Assembly: GCF_041154485.1 (NCBI RefSeq)
Contig: NZ_AP028669.1
Span: 3,162,001 to 3,226,000 of the forward strand
Origin: Variovorax sp. V93
GTDB taxonomy: Bacteria; Pseudomonadota; Gammaproteobacteria; Burkholderiales; Burkholderiaceae_C
Length of the DNA stretch: 64,000 nt
Reading direction: 5' to 3'
Shown: in pieces, positions 26,603 to 36,064 of the stretch
How positions within the stretch are numbered: position 1 is the stretch's first letter
Layout: every line of letters begins with the position of its first letter
Position numbers and translations under genes: made by a program
The notes under the pieces: generated by a model
The model's input: only the letters and a program-made list of their open reading frames with translations
The model's database searches: none
What the model was told of the DNA's origin: nothing

Positions 26603-29600
26603 TCATTCGTAGACGACCGAGGCCTTGCCGGCCTCCGCCTGCGCGGTCCAACTCGCCAGCGCGGCGTCGGTCGGGAAGAACCTGGCGCGCTCGCCGAGCT
26701 GCAGCTCGACCTGCGCGCCGCCGCGCGCCATCGACAGGCGCACCGGCAGCCCCTGCACGAGGTCGCCGTGCTCGCTCTGCTCGGTGCGCGGCGGAAAGTC
26801 CTTCACGAGGCGCGCGATGTCGGGCGCCTTGCCATTGACCGCCACCCGCAGGAATTTTCCGAAGCGGCAGCGCGCGGTGGCCAGGTCCCACACCTGCTGC
26901 ACCTGGAAGCGGGCCTCGAAGCCGCCGCGGCCCGGCTGGAGCCGGCCGCTCACGATCACCAGCTCGTCGTCCTTCAGGGTGTTGCGGTTCGCATTGATCA
27001 GCGCCTCGTCGGCGGTGGCGTCGATGGCGTCGGACTTGTCGTCGAGCTTGAAGATCGCCAGCCGGCCGCGCTGGCCGTTGATCACGCGGAAATCGCTCAC
27101 GATGCCCGCGATCACCTGCTGTTCGCGCGTGTCCATCAGGTCGCCGATCTCGCGCTTGCAGAAGCGCCGCACCTCGTGCGCCACCTCGTCGAACAGGTGG
27201 CCCGAAAGATAGAAGCCGACGGCCGTCTTCTCGAAGGTGAGCCGCTCCTTCACGCCCCAGGGCGTGGCGTCGACCAGCTCGGGCTCCTGCGTGGCCGAGC
27301 CGTGCTCGCTGTCGCCGAAGATGTCGACCTGCGCGGCATTGGCCTCGGTGGCGGCCGCGAACTCGAAGGCGCGGTCGACCGAGGCAATGAGCGAGGCGCG
27401 GTTCTGCTGGATCGAATCGAAGGCACCAGCCTTGATGAGCGCTTCGACCGTGCGCTTGTTGATGCGCTGGCGGTCGATGCGCACGCAGAAGTCGAACAGG
27501 CTCTTGAACGGGCCGCCCTCCTCCCGTGCGCGCACCACGGCCTCGACCGCGAGCTGGCCCGTGCCCTTGACGGCGCCCAGGCCGTAGCGGATCACCTTGT
27601 CGGTGACCGGTTCGAAACGGTAGTTGCCGCGGTTCACGTCCGGCGGCTCGAAGGTGATGCCGAAATTCTTCTGCGCGTCCTCGAACAGCACCTTGAGCTT
27701 GTCGGTGTCGTCCATTTCCACGGTCATGTTGGCGCAGAAGAACTCGGCCGTGTAGTGGACCTTGAGCCAGCCCGTGTGGTACGCCAGCAGCGAGTAGGCG
27801 GCGGCGTGCGACTTGTTGAAGCCGTAGCCCGCGAACTTCTCCATCAAGTCGAAGATCTCGTCGGCCTTGTCCTGGGGAATGCCGTGCGTCTTGAGTGCGC
27901 CCGCGCGGAATTTCTCGCGGTGCTCGGCCATTTCCTCGAGCTTTTTCTTGCCCATGGCGCGGCGCAGCAGGTCGGCGCCGCCGAGCGAGTAGCCGCCCAG
28001 GATCTGCGCGGTCTGCATCACCTGCTCCTGGTAGACCATGATCCCGTAGGTCTCGGAGAGCATCTCGGCCACGGCCGGGTGCGGATACTCCACCTCTTCG
28101 CGGCCATGCTTGCGCGCCACGAAGCTCGGGATCAGGTCCATCGGGCCCGGACGGTACAGCGCGTTGAGCGCGATCAGGTCCTCCAGGCGCGTCGGCCGCG
28201 CATCCTTCAGCATGCCCTGCATGCCGCGGCTTTCAAACTGGAACACCGCTTCCGTCTTGCCTTCGGAGAACAGCTTGTAGGTCTCGCGGTCGTCGAGCTT
28301 GATGTTCTCGTACGCGAAGTTCTCCTGGCCCTTGTGGCGCTTGACGATGAACTCTTTCGCAATCTCGAGGATGGTGAGCGTGGCCAGGCCCAGGAAGTCG
28401 AACTTCACGAGGCCGATGGCCTCCACGTCGTCCTTGTCGTACTGGCTCACGGCCGAGTCGCTGCCGGGCTGCTGGTAGAGCGGGCAGAAGTCGGTGAGCT
28501 TGCCGGGCGCAATCAGCACGCCGCCCGCGTGCATGCCGATGTTGCGGGTCATGCCTTCGAGCTTCTGCGCGAGCTCGACCAGCATGCGCACTTCTTCTTC
28601 CTTCTCGATGCGCGCCGCGAGCTGCGGCTCCATCTCGATGGCGTAGTTGTTCTTGTCGCCTTCCACCTTGGGGTTGGGCGGATATTGAATGGTGACGGGC
28701 TGGCCGGGCTTGTTGGGAATGAGCTTGCTGATGCCGTCGCAGAACATGTAGCTCATGTCGAGCACACGGCCCACGTCGCGGATGGCGGCGCGCGCGGCCA
28801 TGGTTCCGAAGGTGGCGATCTGGCTCACGGCATCGCGGCCGTACTTGTCCTTGACGTAGTCGATCACGCGGTCGCGGTTGCCCTGGCAGAAGTCGATGTC
28901 GAAGTCGGGCATCGAGACGCGCTCGGGGTTCAAGAAGCGTTCGAACAGCAGCTTGTATTCGAGCGGATCGAGGTCGGTGATCTTCAGCGCGTAGGCCACC
29001 AGCGAGCCCGCGCCCGAGCCCCGGCCCGGGCCCACCGGGCAGCCGTTGTTCTTGGCCCACTTGATGAAGTCGCCCACGATCAGGAAGTAGCCCGGGAAGC
29101 CCATGTTCAGGATCGTGTTGATCTCGAACTCCAGGCGCTCCACATAGCGCGGCCGCTCGGCATCGCGCTTGGCGACGTCGGGGTAGAGGTGCGCCAGGCG
29201 TTCTTCCAGGCCCACGAACGACTCCTGGCGGAAGAACTCGTCGATCGGCATGCGCACGCCTTCGCTGATGAAGGGCGTCGGAAAGTCGGGCAGCTGCGGC
29301 TTGCCGAGCACCAGCGTGAGGTTGCAGCGCTTGGCGATCTCGACCGTGTTGGCCAGCGCGCTCGGCACGTCGGCAAAGAGCGCCTCCATTTCGGCGCTCG
29401 ACTTGAAGTACTGCTCCTCGGTGAACTTGCGCACGCGGCGGGGGTTGCCCAGGATTTCGCCCTCCGAGATGCAGACGCGCGCCTCGTGCGCCTCATAGTC
29501 CTGGCGTTCGGCAAACTGCACCGGATGCGTCGCGACCACCGGCAGGCGCAGCCGGGCCGCGAGCTTCACGGCGGCGATCACGTGCGGCTCGTCCTCGGGG

Positions 29601-30121
29601 CGGCCCGCGCGCTGCAGTTCGATGTAGAAACGGTGCGGGAACATCCCCGCCAGCTGCAGCGCCAGCTCGGCGGCGCGTTCTTCCTGCTCCTGCAGCAGCG
29701 GCGCACCCAGCGGGCCGGCCTGCGCGCCCGACAGCGCGATCAGCCCGCCCTGCAGCTCCTGGAGCCATTCGAGCTTGCAGGCCGCCTGCGACTGGCCGCG
29801 GCCCACGTTCTGCGTCCAGGCGCGCGCCAGCAGCTCGGACAGGTGCAGGTAGCCTTCCATGTTCTGCACCAGCAGCACGATGCGGGTGAGCACCCCGGGC
29901 TCCTTGCCCAGCCCCTCGATGAAGATTTCAGCGCCGATGACGGGCTTGACGCCCTTGCCGCGCCCCTGCTTGTAGAACTTGACCGCCCCGAACAGGTTGT
30001 TCAGGTCGGTGATGGCCAGTGCGGGCTGCTTGTCGGCAGCGGCGGCCTTGACGACTTCGTCGATGCGGTTGGTGCCGTCGACGACGGAAAACTCGGTGTG
30101 CAGGCGCAGGTGAACAAACAT
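26603..30121 (-). CDS. dnaE: DNA polymerase III subunit alpha (DnaE)
   Basis: A 1172-residue replicative polymerase. Domains in order: PHP domain (about 1-275) starting FVHLRLHTEFSVVDG, palm and fingers with catalytic aspartates D406 and D408 in PDFDIDF, helix-hairpin-helix and beta-clamp-binding region, and OB fold towards the C-terminus. The length and domain order match DnaE1 of the beta- and gammaproteobacteria, not the shorter error-prone DnaE2. It has its own promoter region, divergent from the sulfurtransferase gene. Some PHP metal ligands look changed, as in E. coli, so I would not assume nuclease activity. Confidence 0.97.
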   Translation of the reverse strand: MFVHLRLHTEFSVVDGTNRIDEVVKAAAADKQPALAITDLNNLFGAVKFYKQGRGKGVKPVIGAEIFIEGLGKEPGVLTRIVLLVQNMEGYLHLSELLARAWTQNVGRGQSQAACKLEWLQELQGGLIALSGAQAGPLGAPLLQEQEERAAELALQLAGMFPHRFYIELQRAGRPEDEPHVIAAVKLAARLRLPVVATHPVQFAERQDYEAHEARVCISEGEILGNPRRVRKFTEEQYFKSSAEMEALFADVPSALANTVEIAKRCNLTLVLGKPQLPDFPTPFISEGVRMPIDEFFRQESFVGLEERLAHLYPDVAKRDAERPRYVERLEFEINTILNMGFPGYFLIVGDFIKWAKNNGCPVGPGRGSGAGSLVAYALKITDLDPLEYKLLFERFLNPERVSMPDFDIDFCQGNRDRVIDYVKDKYGRDAVSQIATFGTMAARAAIRDVGRVLDMSYMFCDGISKLIPNKPGQPVTIQYPPNPKVEGDKNNYAIEMEPQLAARIEKEEEVRMLVELAQKLEGMTRNIGMHAGGVLIAPGKLTDFCPLYQQPGSDSAVSQYDKDDVEAIGLVKFDFLGLATLTILEIAKEFIVKRHKGQENFAYENIKLDDRETYKLFSEGKTEAVFQFESRGMQGMLKDARPTRLEDLIALNALYRPGPMDLIPSFVARKHGREEVEYPHPAVAEMLSETYGIMVYQEQVMQTAQILGGYSLGGADLLRRAMGKKKLEEMAEHREKFRAGALKTHGIPQDKADEIFDLMEKFAGYGFNKSHAAAYSLLAYHTGWLKVHYTAEFFCANMTVEMDDTDKLKVLFEDAQKNFGITFEPPDVNRGNYRFEPVTDKVIRYGLGAVKGTGQLAVEAVVRAREEGGPFKSLFDFCVRIDRQRINKRTVEALIKAGAFDSIQQNRASLIASVDRAFEFAAATEANAAQVDIFGDSEHGSATQEPELVDATPWGVKERLTFEKTAVGFYLSGHLFDEVAHEVRRFCKREIGDLMDTREQQVIAGIVSDFRVINGQRGRLAIFKLDDKSDAIDATADEALINANRNTLKDDELVIVSGRLQPGRGGFEARFQVQQVWDLATARCRFGKFLRVAVNGKAPDIARLVKDFPPRTEQSEHGDLVQGLPVRLSMARGGAQVELQLGERARFFPTDAALASWTAQAEAGKASVVYE

Positions 30122-30168
30122 CCTTCCATTGTAGAAAGCCGCACTCCACGATGTGGGGTGGCGATCCC

Positions 30169-30183
30169 TACAATTACGCCCCG
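30169..30183 (+). promoter_or_regulatory. Candidate -10 box for a nearly leaderless mRNA
   Basis: TACAAT (30169-30174) ends eight bases before the GTG start of the sulfurtransferase gene, and no Shine-Dalgarno is seen between them. A start of transcription at or next to the GTG would give a leaderless message. The -35 region is not clear. Confidence 0.4.
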
Positions 30184-30974
30184 TGCAAGAGATTTTGAAT
30201 ATCGCGGCCTACAAATTCGTGGCCATCGACGACAGCCCCGTGCTGCGCGAGGAGCTGCGCGGGCGCGCCCAGGCCCTGGGCCTCATGGGCACCATCCTGC
30301 TGGCGCCCGAGGGCATCAACCTGTTCCTGGCGGGGCTGCCTGATGCCATCCGCAGCTTCGTGGCCGGCCTGCGCGCCGATGCACGCTTCGCCGACCTCGA
30401 AACCAAGGAAAGCTGGTCCGCCGCGCAGCCCTTCCGCCGCATGCTGGTGAAACTCAAGCGCGAGATCATCCGCATGGACCACCCGGCCATCCAGCCGGCC
30501 GCGGGCCGGGCGCCCGGCGTGGACGCGCCCACGCTCAAGCGCTGGCTCGACCAGGGCCACGACGACGAAGGCCGCGAGATTGCGCTGCTCGACACGCGCA
30601 ACGGCTTCGAGGTCGACGAAGGCACCTTCGACGGCGCGATCGACTGGCGCATCGCCAAGTTCACCGAGTTCCCGCCCGCGCTCAAGGCGCACCGCGCCGA
30701 TTTCGCGGGCAAGACCGTGGTGAGCTTCTGCACCGGCGGCATCCGCTGCGAAAAGGCCGCGATCCTGATGCGCGAGGAAGGCGTCGAGAACGTGTTGCAA
30801 CTCGAAGGCGGCATCCTGAAATATTTCGAAGAAGTCGGCGGTGCGCACTACCACGGCGACTGCTTCGTGTTCGACGGCCGGCGCGCGCTGGCGCCCGACC
30901 TGAGCGCGCGTGCGGCCGATGCCAGCGCGCGTGCCTCGGAAGACATCGACCTCGGTCGCGGCCTGAAGAAATAG
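30183..30974 (+). CDS. Rhodanese-domain sulfurtransferase (TrhO-like)
   Basis: A 263-residue UPF0176/TrhO-type protein. The N-terminal part (about 1-110) has the acylphosphatase-like fold with [16 protein letters not shown]; the rhodanese domain (about 120-230) has the catalytic cysteine in [13 protein letters not shown]. coli TrhO (about 350 residues) makes 5-hydroxyuridine at tRNA position 34 in an oxygen-dependent way; this homologue is shorter at the C-terminus, so transfer of that function is probable but not certain. The GTG at 30183 is chosen because [12 protein letters not shown] starts the conserved domain; the upstream in-frame region has no start signal. Confidence 0.82.
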   Translation: MQEILNIAAYKFVAIDDSPVLREELRGRAQALGLMGTILLAPEGINLFLAGLPDAIRSFVAGLRADARFADLETKESWSAAQPFRRMLVKLKREIIRMDHPAIQPAAGRAPGVDAPTLKRWLDQGHDDEGREIALLDTRNGFEVDEGTFDGAIDWRIAKFTEFPPALKAHRADFAGKTVVSFCTGGIRCEKAAILMREEGVENVLQLEGGILKYFEEVGGAHYHGDCFVFDGRRALAPDLSARAADASARASEDIDLGRGLKK

Positions 30975-31005
30975 CCGGCGGATTGCCGGCCGCGCGCTCC
31001 GGAGA

Positions 31006-31929
31006 TCAGACCGGCGTCGTGCCTACGTCCGGCTCGCGCACGCCGAAAGGCTTGCCCGGCAGCGGAATGAATTCGGTCTCGCCAGGCACATGGCCCATGC
31101 GCTGCGCAGCCCAGTCGGCGCCGGCTTCGAGGATGCGCTCGCGCCGGCTCGAGACGAAGTTCCAGCTGATGTAGCGCGGGCCGTCGAGCGGCTCGCCGCC
31201 GATCACCATCAGGCGCGCGGCGGTGTCGGAGGTCAGCACCGCGCCCTGGCCATCGGGCAGAACAGCCATGGTGTGCACTGGAATCGATTCGCCATTGACG
31301 CGCGCATCGGCATCGACGACGTAGACGGCCAGTTCGGGCGCCAGCGCGGGCAGCTCGAAGCGGCCGCCCGCGGGCAATGCGATGTCGAGGTAGATCGTCT
31401 GCGACAGTGTCTTCACAGGCGAACGCGCGCCAAAGGCCTCGCCCACCAGCACGCGCACCGTCACGCCCTGCTCCACCACCTCGGGAATGGCACTGGCCGG
31501 CGTGTGCTCGAAGCTCGGCTCGGCTTCTTCATGCGCCTGCGGCAACGCAGCCCAGAGCTGCAGCCCGTGGTTCACGTAGGTGTCGGCCTTCAGGCGCTCG
31601 GGCTTGCGCTCGGAGTGCACGATGCCGCGCCCCGCGGTCATCCAGTTGATGGCGCCGGGCAGGATCTCCTGCACGCTGCCGAGGCTGTCGCGATGCATCA
31701 TCGCGCCCTCGAAAAGATAGGTGACCGTGGACAGGCCGATGTGCGGGTGCGGCCGTACGTCGTGCTCCGTGCCGGGCTGCTCGGTGGCCGGGCCGAAGTG
31801 GTCGAAGAACACGAACGGGCCCACCGAGCGGCGCTGCGCCGCCGGCAGCAGGCGCCGCACCTTGAAGCCACCGCCGAGGTCCTTGTCGTGCGGTTGAAGC
31901 CATTGGGTCTGGGCGGTGGTATCGGTCAT
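31006..31929 (-). CDS. Pirin family protein
   Basis: A 307-residue bicupin of the pirin family. The N-terminal cupin has the metal-binding pattern HPHIGLSTVTYLFEGAMMHRDS with RPHPHIG, HRDSLG and E residues, followed by the pirin signature GRGIVHSE. Pirins bind one iron; some act as quercetin dioxygenases, others as redox-sensing regulators. The C-terminal pirin domain (about 180-290) is present. It lies downstream of flavodoxin, DoxX and a second, shorter pirin, all on the same strand, so it is probably the last gene of a stress or quinone-related operon. Substrate unknown. Confidence 0.88.
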   Translation of the reverse strand: MTDTTAQTQWLQPHDKDLGGGFKVRRLLPAAQRRSVGPFVFFDHFGPATEQPGTEHDVRPHPHIGLSTVTYLFEGAMMHRDSLGSVQEILPGAINWMTAGRGIVHSERKPERLKADTYVNHGLQLWAALPQAHEEAEPSFEHTPASAIPEVVEQGVTVRVLVGEAFGARSPVKTLSQTIYLDIALPAGGRFELPALAPELAVYVVDADARVNGESIPVHTMAVLPDGQGAVLTSDTAARLMVIGGEPLDGPRYISWNFVSSRRERILEAGADWAAQRMGHVPGETEFIPLPGKPFGVREPDVGTTPV

Positions 31930-31955
31930 CGGGGGCTCCGTGGTGGGCTGGGGAT

Positions 31956-32507
31956 TTATCCGCGTGATCTTGCCACTGCAGCGATCCGTTCGCCGAAAGC
32001 GCGCGCGGTGTCGAAGTCGCCCTTGAACATCTCGGCCGGGCTCGCGTCCGAAGGCGATTGCGTCAGCAGGCCGCCGTAGCCGCCCACGTAGTTCATCGAA
32101 TCGCGCGTGGCCGCCTTGTTGTTGGTCGGCAGGATGCCCATGCTGACCCAGAGGCCGCTGTGCTGCATCGCGAGCGTCCACAGGTAGGCGATGGTCGCGA
32201 CCTTGTCGCCGTTCATGGTGGCGCTGTTGGTGAAGCCCGCGAAGAGCTTGTCCTTCCAGCCCTGCGTGAACCAGACCTTGGACGAGGCATCGGCGAATTT
32301 CTTGAACTGCCAGCTCACGCCGCCCATGTAGGTCGGCGAGCCGAAGATGATCGCGTCGGCCGCGGCCAGCGTCTCCCAGCCGCCTTCGGGCAGGTTGCCA
32401 TCGGCGTCGATGGCGAGCAGCTGCGCGTCCGCGCCATCGGCCACGGCTTGCGCCACGCGCTGGGTATGGCCGTAGCCGGAATGGAAGACGACAACGATGT
32501 TTGCCAT
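31956..32507 (-). CDS. Flavodoxin-family NAD(P)H:quinone-type protein
   Basis: A 183-residue flavodoxin-like protein. The FMN phosphate loop is HSGYGHTQRVA, and SPTYMGGVSWQFKKF and the later LPTNNKAATRDSMNYVGGYGG provide the ring-stacking loops, similar to WrbA-type quinone reductases but without the full WrbA length and insertion. It probably reduces quinones by two electrons or serves as an electron carrier. It lies 26 bases upstream of the pirin gene and 31 bases downstream of doxX, in one direction, which suggests a shared transcript and a link to quinone or electrophile stress. Confidence 0.82.
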   Translation of the reverse strand: MANIVVVFHSGYGHTQRVAQAVADGADAQLLAIDADGNLPEGGWETLAAADAIIFGSPTYMGGVSWQFKKFADASSKVWFTQGWKDKLFAGFTNSATMNGDKVATIAYLWTLAMQHSGLWVSMGILPTNNKAATRDSMNYVGGYGGLLTQSPSDASPAEMFKGDFDTARAFGERIAAVARSRG

Positions 32508-32538
32508 GTTCAGGGACTCCTTTGTTCGGGTTGTGAAA

Positions 32539-32958
32539 TCAGCGCTTGTCGATGCTGAAGCGGCCGGGACCGAAGGCGGCGAAGGCGAGCAGGCCGCCTG
32601 CGATGGCGATGTTCTTGTTGAAGTTGATCTGCTGCATCATCTTCATCGCGTCCGGCACGGCCCAGTACTTGTGGAAGAACAGCGCGGTGGCCACGGTGAA
32701 GATCGCCATCGCAATGGCGGTCCAGCGGGTCTTGAAGCCCACCAGCAGCGCAATGCCGAGGACGAGCTCGACCAGGATGGCGATCGCGGCGCCCACTTCC
32801 GGCAGCGGCAGGCCCACCGAGTTGATGTAGCCCACGGTGCCCGCAAAGCCCATGAGCTTGCCGATGCCGGCCGGGATGAACAGGTACGCGATCAGGATGC
32901 GGCCGGCCAGCGCCAGCGTGTCCTGGGCTGCATTGGGGGTGGTGGTTGTGGTTGCCAT
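32539..32958 (-). CDS. DoxX family membrane protein
   Basis: A 139-residue protein with four predicted transmembrane helices (about residues 18-34, 50-75, 80-100 and 112-130) and the DoxX pattern AGRILIAYLFIPAGIGKL. DoxX proteins are small quinol-oxidase-like or redox membrane proteins of unclear activity, often near thiosulfate, quinone or pirin genes. Position between the pirin and flavodoxin genes supports a redox role. The ATG at 32958 follows a purine-rich AGGAG on the minus strand; longer frames upstream are unlikely. Confidence 0.85.
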   Translation of the reverse strand: MATTTTTPNAAQDTLALAGRILIAYLFIPAGIGKLMGFAGTVGYINSVGLPLPEVGAAIAILVELVLGIALLVGFKTRWTAIAMAIFTVATALFFHKYWAVPDAMKMMQQINFNKNIAIAGGLLAFAAFGPGRFSIDKR

Positions 32959-33043
32959 GTGTGAAAACTCCTCGGGTTGTTGAAATTGAAAAGGAACAGG
33001 AAAAAAGGAAAAGAAGGCCGGGCGGCATGCGCCCGGCCAGGGA

Positions 33044-33745
33044 TCATGCCGCCAGGTCGAACACCAGCACTTCGGCATCCTTGCCGGCGCCGAGCGTGAG
33101 CTGCGATTCGCCTTCAAGCATCGCGGCGTCGCCGCCAGCGAGCTTCTGGCCATTCACTTCGAGCTCGCCGCGCACCAGGTGCACGTAGCTCTTGCGCTGG
33201 GGGTCGAGCGCCAGGCTGGCCTTCTCGTCGCCGTCGAGCAGCCCGGCGAAGAGGCGCGCATCGGCATGCACCGTCACCGAGCCGTCGGCGCCGTCGGGCG
33301 AGGCCACCAGGCGCAGCTTGCCGCGCTTCTCGGCGTCGCTGAACTTCTTCTGCTCGTAGCCGGGCGCAATGCCGCGCACGTTCGGCTCGATCCAGATCTG
33401 GAGGAAGTGCGTGGTCTCGTCGGCCTTGTGGTTGAACTCGCTGTGCATCACGCCGCGCCCGGCGCTCATGCGCTGCACGTCGCCCGGCGGGATGGATTCC
33501 ACGTTGCCCATGCTGTCCTTGTGCGCCAGTTCACCCGAAAGCACGTAGCTGATGATCTCCATGTCCTTGTGGCCATGGGTGCCGAAGCCGGCGCCCGCGG
33601 CCACGCGGTCTTCGTTGATCACCCGCAGGTTGCCGAAACCCATGTGGGCCGGGTCGTAGTAGCCGGCAAAGGAAAAGCTGTGGAACGAGCGCAGCCAGCC
33701 ATGGTCGGCATAACCGCGTTCCTGTGATTTACGGACTTGCAACAT
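33044..33745 (-). CDS. Pirin family protein (YhhW-type)
   Basis: A 233-residue pirin resembling E. coli YhhW. It starts MLQVRKSQERGYADHGWL and contains FHSFSFAGYYDPAHMGFGN, then the metal-binding FGTHGHKDMEIISYV, SMGN and the signature GRGVMHSE. In E. coli this type has quercetinase activity in vitro. It is the first gene of the pirin-DoxX-flavodoxin-pirin cluster; the four genes share direction with gaps of 26 to 85 bases. The LysR gene is divergent, 178 bases away, and is the probable regulator. Confidence 0.9.
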   Translation of the reverse strand: MLQVRKSQERGYADHGWLRSFHSFSFAGYYDPAHMGFGNLRVINEDRVAAGAGFGTHGHKDMEIISYVLSGELAHKDSMGNVESIPPGDVQRMSAGRGVMHSEFNHKADETTHFLQIWIEPNVRGIAPGYEQKKFSDAEKRGKLRLVASPDGADGSVTVHADARLFAGLLDGDEKASLALDPQRKSYVHLVRGELEVNGQKLAGGDAAMLEGESQLTLGAGKDAEVLVFDLAA

Positions 33746-33867
33746 CGTCAAACTCCTTCGGCCCTGTCCCGTGGGGGATGTTCGGGCCTTCTTCGTATGC
33801 CGCGCCGGATGCGCAGCGGATGTGAAGAACTTTAGGCCCGCACCCCCGCTGCAAAAGCGCCGGGTTT

Positions 33868-33878
33868 TGATGGCATCA
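33868..33878. promoter_or_regulatory. Putative LysR operator between pirin and lysR genes
   Basis: TGATG-G-CATCA is a perfect inverted repeat in the intergenic region. With its AT-rich right flank (GATCGATCAA, itself repetitive) it resembles a T-N11-A type binding site for the adjacent LysR regulator. It lies 46 bases before the lysR ATG. Confidence 0.4.
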
Positions 33879-33923
33879 TTCAAATTTTTTGATCGATCAA
33901 TCCATCAATCCACGGGAGCCGAC

Positions 33924-34877
33924 ATGCCCAGCGCCAGAGACGTACTGACCCCCGACGCGCTCGCCATGCTGCAGACGGTGGCCGCCACCGGCAGCTTTGC
34001 CGGCGCGGCGCGGGAGCTCAATCTGGTGCCCAGCGCGCTCAGCTACCGCGTGCGCCAGATCGAGGACGCGCTCGACGTGCTGCTGTTCGACCGCAGCGCG
34101 CGCCAGGCCCGCATCACCGAGGCCGGCGCCGAGCTGCTGCGCGAGGCGGCGCGGCTGCTCGGCGAGATCGATGCGGTGGCCAACCGCGTCAAGCGCGTGG
34201 CCACCGGCTGGGAGCCGATGCTCACCATTGCGGTCGACAGCGTGATCGCGCGCGATCCGCTGCTCGACCTGGCCACGGCCTTCTTCGCGCTCGATCCGCC
34301 GACGCGGCTCAAGCTGCGTGACGAGACCCTGCTGGGCACCATCGAGGCATTGACCAGCGGCGAGGCCGACCTGGCCATCGGCGCGGTGCTCGACGCCGCG
34401 AGCCTGGCCTTCACCGCCACCGGCATCCGCAGCCGGCCGATCGGCGAGCTGTGTTTTGTCTATGCCGTGGCGCCGCACCATCCGCTCGCGCGCCTGCCCG
34501 AGCCCTTGACCGATGCGGTGCTGCGCCAGCATCGCGCGGTGGCGGCGGCCGACTCGGTGCGCAGCGGGCCGAGCATGACGGTCAACCTGGTCGGCGGGCA
34601 GGACGTGCTCACGGTGCCGAGCATGCAGGCCAAGCTGAACGCGCAGCTGCACGGCCTGGGCGGCGGCTTTCTGCCCGAGCCGATGGCGCGGCCCTACATC
34701 GAGGCCGGCCACCTGGTCGAGCGCAAGACCGAGCGCCAACCGCCGCTCGCGACCATGCACTGCGCCTGGCGCGCGCGCAGCGCGGGCGGTCCGGGCCGCG
34801 CACTCGAATGGTGGCTCGCGCAGTTCGAGCACGAGGCCACGCGGCGGGCGCTGCTGGAGCGGCACCGGGGGCGTTGA
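33924..34877 (+). CDS. LysR-family transcriptional regulator
   Basis: A 317-residue LysR-type regulator. The winged helix-turn-helix is at about residues 10-68 (LQTVAATGSFAGAARELNLVPSALSYRVRQIEDAL), followed by the periplasmic-binding-protein-like effector domain (about 95-300). Its divergent neighbour is the pirin operon, which it probably controls in the usual LysR manner; a palindrome lies between. The effector is unknown. The ATG at 33924 has GGGAG eight bases upstream. A short GC-rich hairpin follows the stop (34893-34908) and could be a weak terminator. Confidence 0.9.
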   Translation: MPSARDVLTPDALAMLQTVAATGSFAGAARELNLVPSALSYRVRQIEDALDVLLFDRSARQARITEAGAELLREAARLLGEIDAVANRVKRVATGWEPMLTIAVDSVIARDPLLDLATAFFALDPPTRLKLRDETLLGTIEALTSGEADLAIGAVLDAASLAFTATGIRSRPIGELCFVYAVAPHHPLARLPEPLTDAVLRQHRAVAAADSVRSGPSMTVNLVGGQDVLTVPSMQAKLNAQLHGLGGGFLPEPMARPYIEAGHLVERKTERQPPLATMHCAWRARSAGGPGRALEWWLAQFEHEATRRALLERHRGR

Positions 34878-34974
34878 AAGCCATCGCCTTGCAGCCGCGC
34901 GGCGGCCCCTTTTGCAGACCGTTGTAGAGTCCGGACACATCCATCCGTCTCCGTACACAAGAAAAGAGTCCCTC

Positions 34975-36057
34975 ATGACCACTCGCGCAACTGCAAAGGC
35001 GGCCGACCGCCACCGAACCCCCACCGCTCCACGCCATTACGCCGTCGTCGGCGCCGGCATTGCCGGAGTCGCCTGCGCGCGAACGCTGGTGCAGGCCGGC
35101 CACAAAGTCACGGTGTTCGAACGCGAGGCCGCGCCCGGCGGGCGCATGGCGAGCGTCGACACCGCCTTCGGCCGCTTCGACAGTGGCGCGCAGTACTTCA
35201 CCGTGCGCGATCCGCGCTTTGCGCTGGCGCTCGAAGCCACACCCAGCCTCTGCCGTCCCTGGAGCGCCAACCTCGTGCGCGTGCTCGATGCGCACGGCCG
35301 CGTGGCCGAGGCCGCATTGCCCGGGCGCGAATCGCACTGGGTGGCGCAGCCCGGCATGGACGCGCTGGTGGCCCACTGGGCCGCGCCGCTGGGCGACAGC
35401 CTCGTGCTCGACACGCAGGTCACGCAGATCGAGCCCGATGCGCTCGACCCCAGGCGCTGGCAGCTGCGCACCGCCGGCGAAGACGATTCGCAGCACGTGT
35501 ATTCGGGCTTCGACGCCGTGCTGCTGGCCGTGCCGCCCTCGCGCACGCGCGCGCTGCTGGGCGACGGCAAGCTCTCGGCCGCCATCAGCCAGAAGATCGA
35601 GCCGGTGCGCATTGCGCCCTGCTGGACGCTGATGATCGCCTTCCCGCAGGCCAACCAGGCCAACATGTCGCACCTCGGTCCGCAATGGAATGCGGCGCGC
35701 AGCACCCACCACCGTGTGGCATGGCTCGCGCGCGAATCGTCCAAGCCCGGCCGCGAACGCGTCGAGCGCTGGACGCTGCAGGCCAGCGCCGCCTGGTCGC
35801 AGGAGCACCTGCGCGACGACGCCTCGCGCGTCGAGGCCAAGCTGCTGCGCGCCTTCGCCGAGATCACCGGCATCCATGCCGCGCCCACGCACGCCCGGGC
35901 ACGCTGCTGGACCGAAGCCCAGACCCAGGTTCCAGTGGGCAAGAGCCACCTGTGGGACGCCAAGGCGCGCATCGGCGTGGCCGGCGACTGGTGCACCGGG
36001 CACCGGGTCGAAGACGCGTTCCTCTCGGGCCTTTCATTGGCGCTTGCAGTGATCTGA
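34975..36057 (+). CDS. FAD-dependent NAD(P)-binding oxidoreductase (renalase-like)
   Basis: A 360-residue flavoprotein of the amine oxidase/renalase-like group (COG3380). The ADP-binding Rossmann motif is at about residues 21-50 ([21 protein letters not shown]), followed by the GGRM sequence and FDSGAQYFT that contact FAD. The C-terminal FAD signature is [20 protein letters not shown]. Bacterial homologues oxidise isomeric dihydronicotinamides, but the real substrate here is unknown. The gene has its own AT-richer upstream segment (34912-34974) and is followed seven bases later by gluQ, so the three genes to trmB probably form one transcript. Confidence 0.85.
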   Translation: MTTRATAKAADRHRTPTAPRHYAVVGAGIAGVACARTLVQAGHKVTVFEREAAPGGRMASVDTAFGRFDSGAQYFTVRDPRFALALEATPSLCRPWSANLVRVLDAHGRVAEAALPGRESHWVAQPGMDALVAHWAAPLGDSLVLDTQVTQIEPDALDPRRWQLRTAGEDDSQHVYSGFDAVLLAVPPSRTRALLGDGKLSAAISQKIEPVRIAPCWTLMIAFPQANQANMSHLGPQWNAARSTHHRVAWLARESSKPGRERVERWTLQASAAWSQEHLRDDASRVEAKLLRAFAEITGIHAAPTHARARCWTEAQTQVPVGKSHLWDAKARIGVAGDWCTGHRVEDAFLSGLSLALAVI

Positions 36058-36064
36058 TCCTCGG

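Noticed and set aside
26768..30343. Open frame of about 1190 codons opposite dnaE
   Set aside because: Antisense shadow of a highly conserved gene; the composition (His, Arg, Leu-rich) is typical of reverse-strand frames in this genome.
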